Shown here: positions 8,192 to 16,291 of the stretch, one piece after another
Layout: each line of letters starts with the position of its first letter
Position numbering within the stretch: position 1 is the first letter of the stretch
Origin: JACZXQ01 sp036986155
Lineage (GTDB): Bacteria; Gemmatimonadota; Gemmatimonadetes; Longimicrobiales; Gaopeijiaceae
Assembly: GCA_036986155.1 (NCBI GenBank)
Contig: BTRA01000037.1
Location: 1-24,014, forward strand
DNA length: 24,014 nt
Reading direction: 5' to 3'
Position numbers and translations under genes: made by a program
Notes under the pieces: model-generated
What the model saw: only the letters and a program-made list of their open reading frames with translations
What the model was told of the DNA's origin: nothing
Database searches by the model: none

Positions 8192-8815
8192 TCAGGCCCC
8201 CATCACGTTCCTCAAGTCCTGTTCGATGCCTGCGAGTTGATGGCGTATTTCAGTGGCGACCTCCCGGGTGAGCTGCCTGGGGCGCGCGCCCTCTTGAAAG
8301 AGGTCGAAGAACAGACGATCCGTATGGCCGACACCGGCCTGCGTCACGCCCGCGTCGAGGAATCGGTTGAGACGAAGCACCTCATTCTCGAACGAAGAGG
8401 ACCCGCTCGAGGGCGGCGGTTCCTTGAAAAGCATACGAATCAGAGCCCCTCTCAAGAACTGGAACTCCTCGACGATCTCGCCGGACGCCAATCCCCTCGC
8501 AACGCCCAACGAACCGTACAGTTCAGCCGCGCTCTGCCACACAGGGTCCAACTGCCGACGGTGGGGGCCCATGGCCGGCGGGAGCATCGACACAAGAACG
8601 CGAAGGAAGTCGGCGAGGAGGGGTGCTTGCTCGGGCGGGGCCCGACGGTCTCGATCCAACACCGCGGAAAGCCACGCGGTCGCGAGCCTGTCTACGCGGA
8701 GGCGCAACCATTCGGAAAAATCCTGGAACCGGCCACCGGCGTACCGCGAGGTAGTGGAGGAAGGCTTGTGGGATTCGGCTCGAGGCCCGTGGGGGGGTGC
8801 AACGGAATCCCGCAT
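8192..8815 (-). CDS. Stand-alone RsbRD_N-like sensor-domain protein
   Basis: This 207-residue soluble protein has a disordered polar N-terminus (1-28) and then an all-helical region. The features WLRLRVDRLATAWLSAVL (36-53), LADFLRVLVSML (67-78), GLASGEIVEEFQFLRGALIRML (108-129) and RLNRFLDAGV (148-157) resemble the RsbRD N-terminal domain, which usually sits before STAS or histidine-kinase modules. Neither a STAS nor a kinase module follows. The last 30 residues form another amphipathic helix. AAGGAG stands 5 nt before the ATG, a strong site. It lies between the giant kinase gene (42-bp gap) and the decarboxylase gene (14-bp gap) on the same strand. Function is unknown; a partner or sensor for the kinase is inference. 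The domain assignment rests on pattern recognition, not a profile search. Confidence 0.7.
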   Translation of the reverse strand: MRDSVAPPHGPRAESHKPSSTTSRYAGGRFQDFSEWLRLRVDRLATAWLSAVLDRDRRAPPEQAPLLADFLRVLVSMLPPAMGPHRRQLDPVWQSAAELYGSLGVARGLASGEIVEEFQFLRGALIRMLFKEPPPSSGSSSFENEVLRLNRFLDAGVTQAGVGHTDRLFFDLFQEGARPRQLTREVATEIRHQLAGIEQDLRNVMGA

Positions 8816-8823
8816 GGTTCTCC

Positions 8824-8837
8824 TTGCTCGAGAGCAA
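8824..8837 (-). promoter_or_regulatory. Small hairpin abutting the ribosome-binding site of the RsbRD-like gene
   Basis: On the reverse strand TTGCT and AGCAA pair around a CTCG loop, immediately before AAGGAG; the right arm shares its two terminal A residues with the Shine-Dalgarno. The stem is only five pairs. It could tune translation of the second gene of the operon, or protect a processed 5' end. Confidence 0.25.
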
Positions 8838-8857
8838 CACCAACAAGATGAGGAAAC

Positions 8858-11800
8858 TTAATCACTGGACGGGTCCGCGCCAGTCGAGTCGGCGTCCGCC
8901 GGCCCCCTCTCCACCTCCACCCATGGCAATAGGCGGACTCGCACCGCTGTGCCCTCGCCGCGCGCGCTTTGGGCCGTCACTGAACCGCCCCAGGATCCAA
9001 CGAGGCGCTCCACGATCGCGAGGCCGAGTCCAGTCCCCGTGGATCGGGTGGAGAAGTGTGGCTCGAAGATCCGGGCGAGAATGTCCCCGGGTATGCCGGT
9101 GCCATCGTCCTTTACGCACACCTCGACCGTAGAGGGGCCCCACTCTGATTCCACGAGGACGCTGCCGCCCTGCTCGATCGCCGCCCTGGCGTTTTCGAGC
9201 AGATTGATCAAGACCTCCTTCAGCTCGGAGGCACGCGCCTGCACCAGCGGCGTGTCGGCGGCGATCGTGCACGTGAACCGGACGGAGTCCTGCTCCTCGC
9301 CGCTCTGGTAGAGAGCAAGAACCTCCTGCGCCACATCCAACACGTTCACGCGTTCGAGCGGCACGCTGCCGGCTTCCTGCGGGGCCCCGAACCGGGAAAA
9401 TGCGCTCGCAATTGACGAAAGGTGGTCGATCTCTTTGAGGATGGCTTCGACATTCCTGCTGAGGATGGGATCGAAGTCCTCCTTCTTATCGCGCCAGGCA
9501 CGCCGGATGTGCTGTACGCTGAGCTTGATGGGTGTGAGCGGATTCTTCACCTCGTGGGCGACCTGGCGCGCCATCTCACCCCAGGCGAGGATCCGCTCAG
9601 TCCTCAACTCGTCGGTGATGTCCTCGAGGCTGAGTACTGCTCCACCCGGCCCCTCCTGGGAAACCGGCCTCGATCGGACGCGAATGCGGCGATCACCGAA
9701 CTGGACCTCGGTCGTGCCCTCTCGCGACTCCTCCTCGAAGCAGCATCGCACCCAAAGCGAAAGCTCTTCAAGCGACTCCCCCGAGACCGGAAGCGGCTCG
9801 CCAACCTTCACTCCTCCGCCGAGCAACCGCTGCGCCATCGGGTTGATCAGGGTGACCTGACGGTCGGCGTCCAGCGCGACGACCCCGGTGGCCGCCTCCT
9901 CCATGATGGCCTGAGTGCGCCGCGTGGTCCTCTCCAACGCCCTGCGTGCCCTGCGCAATCGCAACACCATCCGGTTGAACGCGTTGAACACCGATCCGAA
10001 CTCGTCCGGCCTGTCCGAGGGCAACCGAACCTCGAGGTCGCCGCCGCCCACTGCTTCGGACGCGATCTGGAGAGTCTGGATCGGACGGGTGAGAGTCCGC
10101 CCCACCAAGAACGCCAAACCCAACGCCACGATACCCCCCAACACGACCACGAAACCGACGATCTCGCCGACCTCCCCCTCGTGCAGCGCGGTGGCGCCAG
10201 CCTGCAGAGGGACCGGCGTAGCCACGACATCCCCATCGGGTAGCCTCGTGTACGCCATGAGATACTCCCAACGCCCGATCGACGTGTGCTGAGTCGCAAC
10301 CAACACCTCGCGGCTCTCGAGCCGCCGGTTGATCTCCATCGGAATCCACCCCTCGTGAAGACCCAGTTCCACCAGTTCGTCCACGGATCCGCCACGAAGC
10401 TCACCCGCACGATACTCCAGCAGATCGGCGCCGACTCGATCAGCCAACAGGCTCATCCTGCGGTTCGCGTCGTAGTAGAAGCTGGAGGCGTCCGCAGCCA
10501 CTCGTTCCGCGAGCGCCGCCGCGGTTCGTTCGGTCGCCCGGGACAGCGTGCGAAGGGCCAGGGTGCCGAGGATCGCCGTTGAAAGGAGGAAGAACCCGAC
10601 GAGGGAGAGCGTCACCTGGGCGCGAAATGATGCCCACGGGGCCCGCCAGTCCTGGAAGAACGGTCGCCGCCCGAGCAGAGCCCACTGTCCCAGCGCCCAG
10701 AGCGCCAGAACGATCAGGATGTCGAGGAGGATCAGGAGGGTGGCCCGAGCAACCAGCACGAGCCGCGACGCGAGGTCGAGCGCGTAGTGTCCGTCGAAGA
10801 CACCATCCGGGTACGTCAGCGCGAGTCGGGCCTCCCACCCCGTGGCAATACGCCGCCAGTGTAAGCCTGGCTCCGGGAGAATGTCTCCCTCGAGCAGGGG
10901 CACCAGAGTGAGCGGATCCCGTCCGGCGAATCCCAACCGTCCGAATAGGGGTCCGAACGGTGACGGACCCCGGAGGTCCCGGGGTGGGGGAACGACAGCC
11001 GTGAGAATCTGCCCGTCGCTCAGCGGGACCTGAACCAGATAGATTGCTTCGCCGGTGCTCAAGCGCTTCACGAACGGTCCCTCTCCGTCAGCTGCTCGCG
11101 ACAGGAAATCGTCGGCTACTGCGGGTCGCTGTCCACCCGTGCCGATTCGCAGCTCATCGCCGGGGATTCCCCCACTCGACCAGAGCGTGAGCCAGACTCC
11201 ACCGCCGTGATCCGCCAATCCACTGTCGACCCAACTCTCGTAGAGCAACTCCACCGGTTCGACGTCCGTGGCGTCCAGCGCTTGCACGGTATCCACTAGC
11301 CGGTACAGCAGGAAGTTCAGGTACGGGTCCTCCTGCGTCTCCAGGTGTCGCAGTTGCTCCTCCGCGGACACCATTCGGGCTTCTACCCGTCCCGACCAAG
11401 CCGTGACGAGTGCTGCGGATGAACCGAGTAATCCCGCGAGCCCCCACGCCACGAGAGCCTGCTTCCATCCCCTCAAGGACGAGAGCGCGATGGCCGCCGT
11501 TGCCGCCGGAAGAGCCCAGAAAGCCACGGCCCACGACGGAAGCGCTACCGAAAACCACACCCGTGTGGCGGCCAGCGCCGCCAGTGCCACCACCAATCCG
11601 AGTGTGGTGGCGAGCGCCAGCGTAGGTGTGGACTCCCTGCGTTGAGAAACGCCGAGCCGGAAGGCCAACACTGTGACGAGGGCAAGCATCAACGCCAACG
11701 TGGCTTGGTAGGAGAGCCAAAGGGGTATCGTCCCAGCGAGGAACTGTGCGGACGGCCCACCCTGCATGAGAAGTGTCGCCGCCGGATACCCGACGAGGAC

Positions 11801-12952
11801 CAGCCCCACAGTGGCGGCCGGCCCGACGGCTCGCCGCTTCGTCGTGGGGTTCGCGAGGAGAAGCGCCGCCGCCGCGGTCACGGCAGCGACCCGGCCCAAG
11901 GTCACGTCACCGATTCCGGGTAGCAGGAAGTAACCCGTCGAGAACAACTCCCCGAGGAAGGGCACCAGGCCAAAGGGTAGAGTCGTCGCCAACACCACCA
12001 GGGCAATCGAGCCCGCGACCTTGTCTCGCGGGCGACCCGCGGTCCCCGCCGCCAGAATCAGCCAAGCCAACAACGACAGACCACCCACGAATTGAGCCCA
12101 GAACGCACGCGCGGCTTCCAGCCGGTCCGATCGCGTGGGTTCGACCACAGCCACATTGAGCAGCACGCGCCCCCGCCACTCATACTCGAGCACGCCGCTT
12201 TCCTGGGGCCGATCGGCCCGCAGGATCCGGATGCGCTCTCCAGTTCGGTGCTCGAACCACGAGGCGAAACTCGCCACCTCTGGCTCGGGCTGGCCCGGCA
12301 GGTTCACACTGACCACCGCGGCGACCATGGCGGTGCCGCCGCCGGCGATCGGCTCGGTGAAGTAGAGGTACGAAAAAAGTGGACGGCCTTGAAAGAGGGC
12401 GGGTGCCTGGCCGAGTTTGACGCTTTCGGGCACCAACCCGCGATGACTACCGGCCCACGACTCCAGTCGGCCCTCTGTGTCGTAAATGGCAGCCGCCGCC
12501 ATGCCCGCCCTGTCGATTGCCGCTTGCAGAGCCGTGCCATCCCTCGTATCCGTCCCACGGTCTGCCATGCGAGCGAGTTCGGCGGCCGCGTCCTCCCCGG
12601 TCCGGAGGAGTCGGTCGAGACCATTGATCAGTTGAGACTCGGCCCGTGCCAGCCGGTCCTGCCAGTATGCGGTCCAGTCACCGTTGATCTGACGGGACTC
12701 AAGGTGGCCCGCGACGCCACCGATGATCCCCGCCAGGGACATGAGGGCGGCAAGGCTGCGAAATCCCGGTCGCCAGCCTAAGCTGATCAGAGTGGCGAGC
12801 GCACCTAGTGAGGCCGCCATCAACCAGATCCAAGAGGGTGAGCGGGCCCAAAGCGCGAGAGCGGATACGGCCACCCACAGGCCCAAGCGTCCCCAACGCC
12901 GGGCCGTCAACACTATTGAAGGAGGACGAGGAGTCGATGGAGACTCGGTCAT
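8858..12952 (-). CDS. Large multi-domain NtrY-like membrane sensor histidine kinase
   Basis: This 1364-residue protein is far longer than usual NtrY proteins (about 700-770). Start ATG 12952 is chosen because a further 61 open codons upstream are Arg/Pro-rich and run through the divergent gene. Order: paired helices at about 20-80; a first extracytoplasmic segment (85-280); a block of about six helices (286-520); a second extracytoplasmic segment (525-730); a helix near 735-758 and another near 778-800; a third sensor-like segment (805-925); a helix at 930-950; HAMP (950-1005); PAS (1013-1118); and the kinase core. The core is intact: H-box His1133 in AHEVKNPLTPIKL, N-box NLLENA (1250-1255), DDGTGIP (1282-1288), IFEPHFSTR and GTGLGL (1306-1311). 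It should autophosphorylate on His1133. No response regulator is adjacent, so it is an orphan here. Confidence 0.9.
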   Translation of the reverse strand: MTESPSTPRPPSIVLTARRWGRLGLWVAVSALALWARSPSWIWLMAASLGALATLISLGWRPGFRSLAALMSLAGIIGGVAGHLESRQINGDWTAYWQDRLARAESQLINGLDRLLRTGEDAAAELARMADRGTDTRDGTALQAAIDRAGMAAAAIYDTEGRLESWAGSHRGLVPESVKLGQAPALFQGRPLFSYLYFTEPIAGGGTAMVAAVVSVNLPGQPEPEVASFASWFEHRTGERIRILRADRPQESGVLEYEWRGRVLLNVAVVEPTRSDRLEAARAFWAQFVGGLSLLAWLILAAGTAGRPRDKVAGSIALVVLATTLPFGLVPFLGELFSTGYFLLPGIGDVTLGRVAAVTAAAALLLANPTTKRRAVGPAATVGLVLVGYPAATLLMQGGPSAQFLAGTIPLWLSYQATLALMLALVTVLAFRLGVSQRRESTPTLALATTLGLVVALAALAATRVWFSVALPSWAVAFWALPAATAAIALSSLRGWKQALVAWGLAGLLGSSAALVTAWSGRVEARMVSAEEQLRHLETQEDPYLNFLLYRLVDTVQALDATDVEPVELLYESWVDSGLADHGGGVWLTLWSSGGIPGDELRIGTGGQRPAVADDFLSRAADGEGPFVKRLSTGEAIYLVQVPLSDGQILTAVVPPPRDLRGPSPFGPLFGRLGFAGRDPLTLVPLLEGDILPEPGLHWRRIATGWEARLALTYPDGVFDGHYALDLASRLVLVARATLLILLDILIVLALWALGQWALLGRRPFFQDWRAPWASFRAQVTLSLVGFFLLSTAILGTLALRTLSRATERTAAALAERVAADASSFYYDANRRMSLLADRVGADLLEYRAGELRGGSVDELVELGLHEGWIPMEINRRLESREVLVATQHTSIGRWEYLMAYTRLPDGDVVATPVPLQAGATALHEGEVGEIVGFVVVLGGIVALGLAFLVGRTLTRPIQTLQIASEAVGGGDLEVRLPSDRPDEFGSVFNAFNRMVLRLRRARRALERTTRRTQAIMEEAATGVVALDADRQVTLINPMAQRLLGGGVKVGEPLPVSGESLEELSLWVRCCFEEESREGTTEVQFGDRRIRVRSRPVSQEGPGGAVLSLEDITDELRTERILAWGEMARQVAHEVKNPLTPIKLSVQHIRRAWRDKKEDFDPILSRNVEAILKEIDHLSSIASAFSRFGAPQEAGSVPLERVNVLDVAQEVLALYQSGEEQDSVRFTCTIAADTPLVQARASELKEVLINLLENARAAIEQGGSVLVESEWGPSTVEVCVKDDGTGIPGDILARIFEPHFSTRSTGTGLGLAIVERLVGSWGGSVTAQSARGEGTAVRVRLLPWVEVERGPADADSTGADPSSD

Positions 12953-13698
12953 TGGCCCTGCACCACATGGCTTCGGACGAGATCGCGGAAGTCTTGCAGC
13001 GTGATCCACGCTTGCTCGTGCCGGTGGGTGCGCTCGACCAGCACGGGCCCCACCTCCCTCTCGGCGCCAATACCATGATCGCGAAACGGGTCGCCAACGA
13101 CCTTTCGCGTATTCTCTCCCTTCTCGTTGCCCCACCCCTCCCCTACGGAATCGTCCACCCTGACGGCGAGGCCTATGCGGGAACGGCCGGTCTTCGACGA
13201 AAGACGTTCCACCGGGCGGTCAACGAGTTGTTGGCAAGCTGGGATGATCACGGCGTCACCGAGTTGGTCGTTATCACTGCGCAGCGTCACGAGCCTCATC
13301 TGGAGGCCCTCCTCACTGCGCTCACGCCCCAGGCCTCCACCACAGTCGTCGACCTGATGATGCTCGACGTGTCCGATATTCTCGAGGGCAACCCACGAGA
13401 GGAGCGCGGAGGCGAACTGGAGACATCGCTAATGCTCCACCTCGCCGTGGATCTCGTCAGACCTGACCGAATCGCGGACTTCCACCCTCCGCAAGAGTCG
13501 TTGAGAAGATACCTCCAGGGCAAGGTCGCCACACCCCTCCCCGAGTTCCGGGGCTCCGTCGGATACGCAAGCCGCGCCAGCGCCGAAAAAGGCAGGAAGG
13601 TGTATGAGCGGTACCTCCAGATCCTGACGGATTCGTTCAGAAATCCACAGATTGGCGGAGATTCCAACGCCCCGCTCCCTGAACCGGAGGGTTCTTGA
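12937..13698 (+). CDS. Creatininase-fold (MftE-like) protein with altered metal site
   Basis: The 253-residue product matches the creatininase amidohydrolase family in length and order: LLVPVGALDQHGPHLPLGANTMIA (27-49), YGIVHPDGEAYAGTAGL (70-86), the VVITAQRHEPHLEAL region (111-125) and RGGELETSLML (157-167). Family members bind two metals with Glu, His, Asp, His and Glu. Here the Glu of EQHGPH is Asp34, His36 is kept, the following Asp is Asn45, and the usual NGHGGN is AQRHEPH; only GELETS looks fully standard. Activity on creatinine is therefore unlikely, and catalysis of any kind is uncertain. Start ATG 12937 follows GGAGGACGAGGAG; an in-frame upstream extension to 12808 lies inside the kinase gene and is rejected. 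Its 5' end overlaps that of the kinase by 16 bp, head to head. Confidence 0.8.
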   Translation: METRSLALHHMASDEIAEVLQRDPRLLVPVGALDQHGPHLPLGANTMIAKRVANDLSRILSLLVAPPLPYGIVHPDGEAYAGTAGLRRKTFHRAVNELLASWDDHGVTELVVITAQRHEPHLEALLTALTPQASTTVVDLMMLDVSDILEGNPREERGGELETSLMLHLAVDLVRPDRIADFHPPQESLRRYLQGKVATPLPEFRGSVGYASRASAEKGRKVYERYLQILTDSFRNPQIGGDSNAPLPEPEGS

Positions 13699-13707
13699 GA
13701 TGGTTGC

Positions 13708-13783
13708 TGTCCGGCATGTGTCTTGCACGTTATGCCGGGCAAGTGCCGTTCCGGGCTTTTCCGGGGCCTGGACCAGAGCCCCG
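13708..13783 (+). promoter_or_regulatory. Two-hairpin leader before the exported-protein gene
   Basis: The 109-bp gap after the creatininase-like gene holds two inverted repeats. The first pairs 13708-13717 with 13732-13741, ten pairs with a core CCGGCAT/ATGCCGG and one T-G wobble. The second pairs CGGGGC (13762-13767) with GCCCCG (13778-13783). Neither is followed by a T-run. They may separate the two genes transcriptionally, act as a Rho-linked or processing site, or form part of a leader. Confidence 0.35.
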
Positions 13784-13807
13784 CTCCGCAGTCGCACACG
13801 GGAGTAC

Positions 13808-14503
13808 ATGATCCTGAGACGCTTGCTGACATTCGTGATTGCGGGCGCCTTGCCGATGGTCGGACCTCGGTCGGTGGAGGGACAGAACGTCACGCTCGAT
13901 GAAGGTGCCTTCGTCATCAACGTAGAAGGCCGCCGGGTCGCGACGGAAACGTTCAGGATCCGCCGCAGTGGCCAGGGGGAGGCCGCGGTCGTCATAGCGC
14001 AAGCCACTCTTGCCTTCACGGAAGGGGATATCGAGAGTATCACCACCCTCCTCCAGGCTCGAGGCCGTAACCTGGAGCTCACCGGGTATCAGGTCCGGGT
14101 GTCCACCGGCGAGGTCACCAGTCTCCGCGATAATGGACAACGCCTCGAGGCCGTGACCACGTCCAGCACGGGGCAGCGGGAGCGGGAGTACCGGGGAGGT
14201 ATCCAGGCCGTCGTTCTCGAGGAACTCGTTGCCCATCACTACTACTTTCTCGGACGCAGGGCCCGACCGGAGCCAACCTCTGTATCGGTCATCGTGCCCC
14301 GCACCGGTAGTCAGGCACGGGCGAGCCTTATCCAAGGGAACGTGGAGACTGTGCAGGTGGCCGGCACCCGAGTGTCCGCCCAGCGTCTCACCCTGGACGT
14401 GCTCGGGCGCAGACACGACTTCTGGGTCGATCGGCAAAACCGCGTCCTACGGGTAGAGATCACGGCGGACGCCTACGTTGCGGTGCGGAGAGAACTCCCC
14501 TGA
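13808..14503 (+). CDS. Predicted exported protein of unknown function
   Basis: The 231-residue product starts with a signal peptide: MILRR, a hydrophobic core (LLTFVIAGALPMV, 6-18), and a likely cleavage around residue 26 before QNVTLDEG. The mature part is beta-rich, with regular alternation: GAFVINVEGRRVATETFRI (33-51), VVIAQATLAF (61-70), YQVRVSTGEV (94-103), SVSVIVPRTGS (158-168), and a closing RRHDFWVDRQNRVLRVEI (201-218). The last segment resembles the end of LolA-like or DUF3108-like proteins, where a strand 'W-x-D-x-x-x-R-x-L-R' closes the sheet, but I cannot name the family. The start is chosen at ATG 13808, four nt after GGGAG, because it gives the signal peptide; the frame is open upstream to 13652. 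No lipobox cysteine is present, so it should be periplasmic. Confidence 0.75.
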   Translation: MILRRLLTFVIAGALPMVGPRSVEGQNVTLDEGAFVINVEGRRVATETFRIRRSGQGEAAVVIAQATLAFTEGDIESITTLLQARGRNLELTGYQVRVSTGEVTSLRDNGQRLEAVTTSSTGQREREYRGGIQAVVLEELVAHHYYFLGRRARPEPTSVSVIVPRTGSQARASLIQGNVETVQVAGTRVSAQRLTLDVLGRRHDFWVDRQNRVLRVEITADAYVAVRRELP

Positions 14504-14521
14504 GGGCCTTCACGCCCCTCA
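14501..14521 (+). terminator. Weak hairpin overlapping the stop of the exported-protein gene
   Basis: TGAGGG (14501-14506, including the stop codon) pairs with CCCTCA (14516-14521) with a further C-G inside after one mismatch. No T-run follows, so it is at best a Rho-independent terminator remnant. Confidence 0.25.
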
Positions 14522-14749
14522 CCAACGTCCCATCGAACCCGCCCCCTGGACGTAACCCCCCATTACCTTTGGTGTATCCGTGAAGAATCGACCAGACCAC
14601 TCCGTAGTCCAGGTAGCGCGTAGCTACGGCGCATCGTCGACAGTCGTGTCCCGGAGGCGTGAAACCGGGGTTCCCGACGAGGCGTAGGGTCTGACAGTCG
14701 ATGTCGACCGCCGGATTGACCACAAGAACATAAAGCTCGGAGGCAAGTC
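14504..14749. other. 246-bp intergenic region upstream of the efflux operon
   Basis: This is the longest gap in the window. It should hold the promoter of the tolC-like operon, but I find no convincing -35/-10 pair. TTGACC at 14716 lacks a -10 at the right distance. It contains the 8-bp palindrome GTAGCTAC (14620-14627) and two copies of GACAGTCG (14639-14646 and 14693-14700), 54 bp apart. A reverse-strand frame of 100 codons crosses it but shows no gene-like features. Confidence 0.5.
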
Positions 14750-16276
14750 TTGCCCGCGTCAATGCTAGGGGCCCGTCGCTGGCTCATCGGGACCTTGACC
14801 GTTTTCATTCTTTCTCCCGGGCTTTCAGCCCAGGATGTCGTCGACATCAGCCTTTCGCTCGAAGAGGCGATCGCCGTTGCTCTTCAGCGTAATCCTGGGT
14901 TCCAAGCCACCCGGAACGACGAAGTGACCGCCGACTGGGACGTAAAAAGCGCGTACGGTGCGCTCCTCCCCTCGGCAACGTCGAGTGGCGGCATCTCGTG
15001 GCAGGGGCCCGGTGAGCAGCAGTTCGGAAGCATCACTGCGCAGCAGCTCGGCTTCTCGAATCAGCCCTCATTCTGGTTCTCGCGCTACAGCATCGGGCTG
15101 AACTACAGCGTGTCCGGATCGGCATTACTCGCGCCCGGCCAGGCCAAGGCTCGCCGGCGCGCCACGCGAGCACAGGTCGCGAACGCCGGCGCCACCCTCG
15201 CCCGTCAGGTGACGCAGCAGTACATCGCCGTCCTTCGGCAAGCAGAGCAACTCAAGGTGTCGAAGCAGCAGCTAGAGCGTGCCGCCTTCAACCTGCGTCT
15301 GGCTCGAGCCCAATACGAGGTCGGGACCGCGAGCGCCGTGGAGGTCGCGCAGGCGGAGGTCGGTGCCGGCCGAGCCGAGGTCACTGTTCTGGTGGACCAG
15401 AACGCGCACGAAACGGCTCGAATCAGGCTCCTCCAGCTGATGGGAGTGGATCTCGACCGGCCCGTGGTGCTCACGACGCCCTTCCGGCTCACCGAGCCAC
15501 TGTGGACCAAAGACGAACTCTATGAGATGGGACTGGAGGGCAACCCGAACCTGCATGCGTTGCGCGAGAATAGTCGCGCGTCCGAATTCGGTGTAAAGAT
15601 CGCGAAGAGTGCGTACCTCCCGTCGCTCTCGGTGAGCACCTCCTTCAGCGGCTTCAGCCAGCAGGCAACGTCGACGGACTTTCGGGTTTCAGCCGCCGAG
15701 AGGCAATCGATCGCCGCGATCAACAACTGCCTGTTCCAAAACGATCTATTTTCACGGCTGGCGAACCCGCTGCCCGCGTCCGATTGCTCCACACTGGCGT
15801 TCTCGGATGCCGACGCCCAGAGGATTCGCGATGCCAACGACGTCTTCCCGTTCAACTTCACCAGGAATCCTCCCTCGGCTTCGCTCTCGATTTCGCTGCC
15901 GATCTTCCAGGGGCTCAGCCGACAGCGCCAGATCGAGGTCGCGCAGGTGCAGCGCGAGGACCTTCGCCACAACCTCAGGGAGCAGGAACTCGCTCTGCGC
16001 GCCGATATCGCGACTGGCCTGGCCACGCTGCGGACGGCCTACCGCAGTGCCCTCCTCGAGGAGCGGAACCAGGAAACGGCCGATGAACAACTGCGCCTCG
16101 CCCGAGAGCGCTTCACGGTCGGGTTAGCAGACTTCGTCGAACTGCTGAACGCCGAGAGCGTCAAGGCGGAGGCAGACCGCGCCGGCATCGCGGCCATTTT
16201 CGCGTACCACGATGCGTTGGCGAGCCTGGAGTCCGCAGTCGGACAATCACTCCGCGGCAATGATGCCGCGAACTAA
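14750..16276 (+). CDS. TolC-family outer-membrane efflux protein
   Basis: This 508-residue protein is the outer-membrane channel of a tripartite export system. I choose the TTG at 14750 as start because GGAGG lies 6 nt before it, whereas the first ATG (14762) is 18 nt away. An N-terminal signal peptide (WLIGTLTVFILSPGLSAQ) has no lipobox cysteine. The first OEP repeat begins SLEEAIAVALQRNPG (36-50), and the second (about 260-500) includes the SLEEAI-like internal helix and the coiled-coil segments LRLARERFTVGLADFVELLNAES near 448-470. The chain between about 315 and 370 carries a long insertion with two cysteines (NNCLFQN, ASDCST) that could form a disulfide in the periplasm; they are 19 residues or so apart. 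It starts a compact operon with adaptor and permeases. Confidence 0.88.
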   Translation: MPASMLGARRWLIGTLTVFILSPGLSAQDVVDISLSLEEAIAVALQRNPGFQATRNDEVTADWDVKSAYGALLPSATSSGGISWQGPGEQQFGSITAQQLGFSNQPSFWFSRYSIGLNYSVSGSALLAPGQAKARRRATRAQVANAGATLARQVTQQYIAVLRQAEQLKVSKQQLERAAFNLRLARAQYEVGTASAVEVAQAEVGAGRAEVTVLVDQNAHETARIRLLQLMGVDLDRPVVLTTPFRLTEPLWTKDELYEMGLEGNPNLHALRENSRASEFGVKIAKSAYLPSLSVSTSFSGFSQQATSTDFRVSAAERQSIAAINNCLFQNDLFSRLANPLPASDCSTLAFSDADAQRIRDANDVFPFNFTRNPPSASLSISLPIFQGLSRQRQIEVAQVQREDLRHNLREQELALRADIATGLATLRTAYRSALLEERNQETADEQLRLARERFTVGLADFVELLNAESVKAEADRAGIAAIFAYHDALASLESAVGQSLRGNDAAN

Positions 16277-16291
16277 GGAATCGAATCCCAC

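Noticed and set aside
12953..13135. N-terminal extension of the kinase frame by 61 codons
   Set aside because: It is rich in Arg, Gly and Pro and lies in the creatininase-like coding region, while the chosen ATG is followed directly by a normal membrane protein N-terminus.
14639..14700. Two GACAGTCG copies as regulator-binding direct repeats
   Set aside because: The 8-bp repeats are 54 bp apart with no flanking symmetry, and could occur by chance.
14460..14762. A 100-codon reverse-strand frame across the intergenic region before the tolC-like gene
   Set aside because: It overlaps the 3' end of the exported-protein gene and the start of the tolC-like gene, has no recognisable domain, and its third-base usage does not look like neighbouring genes.
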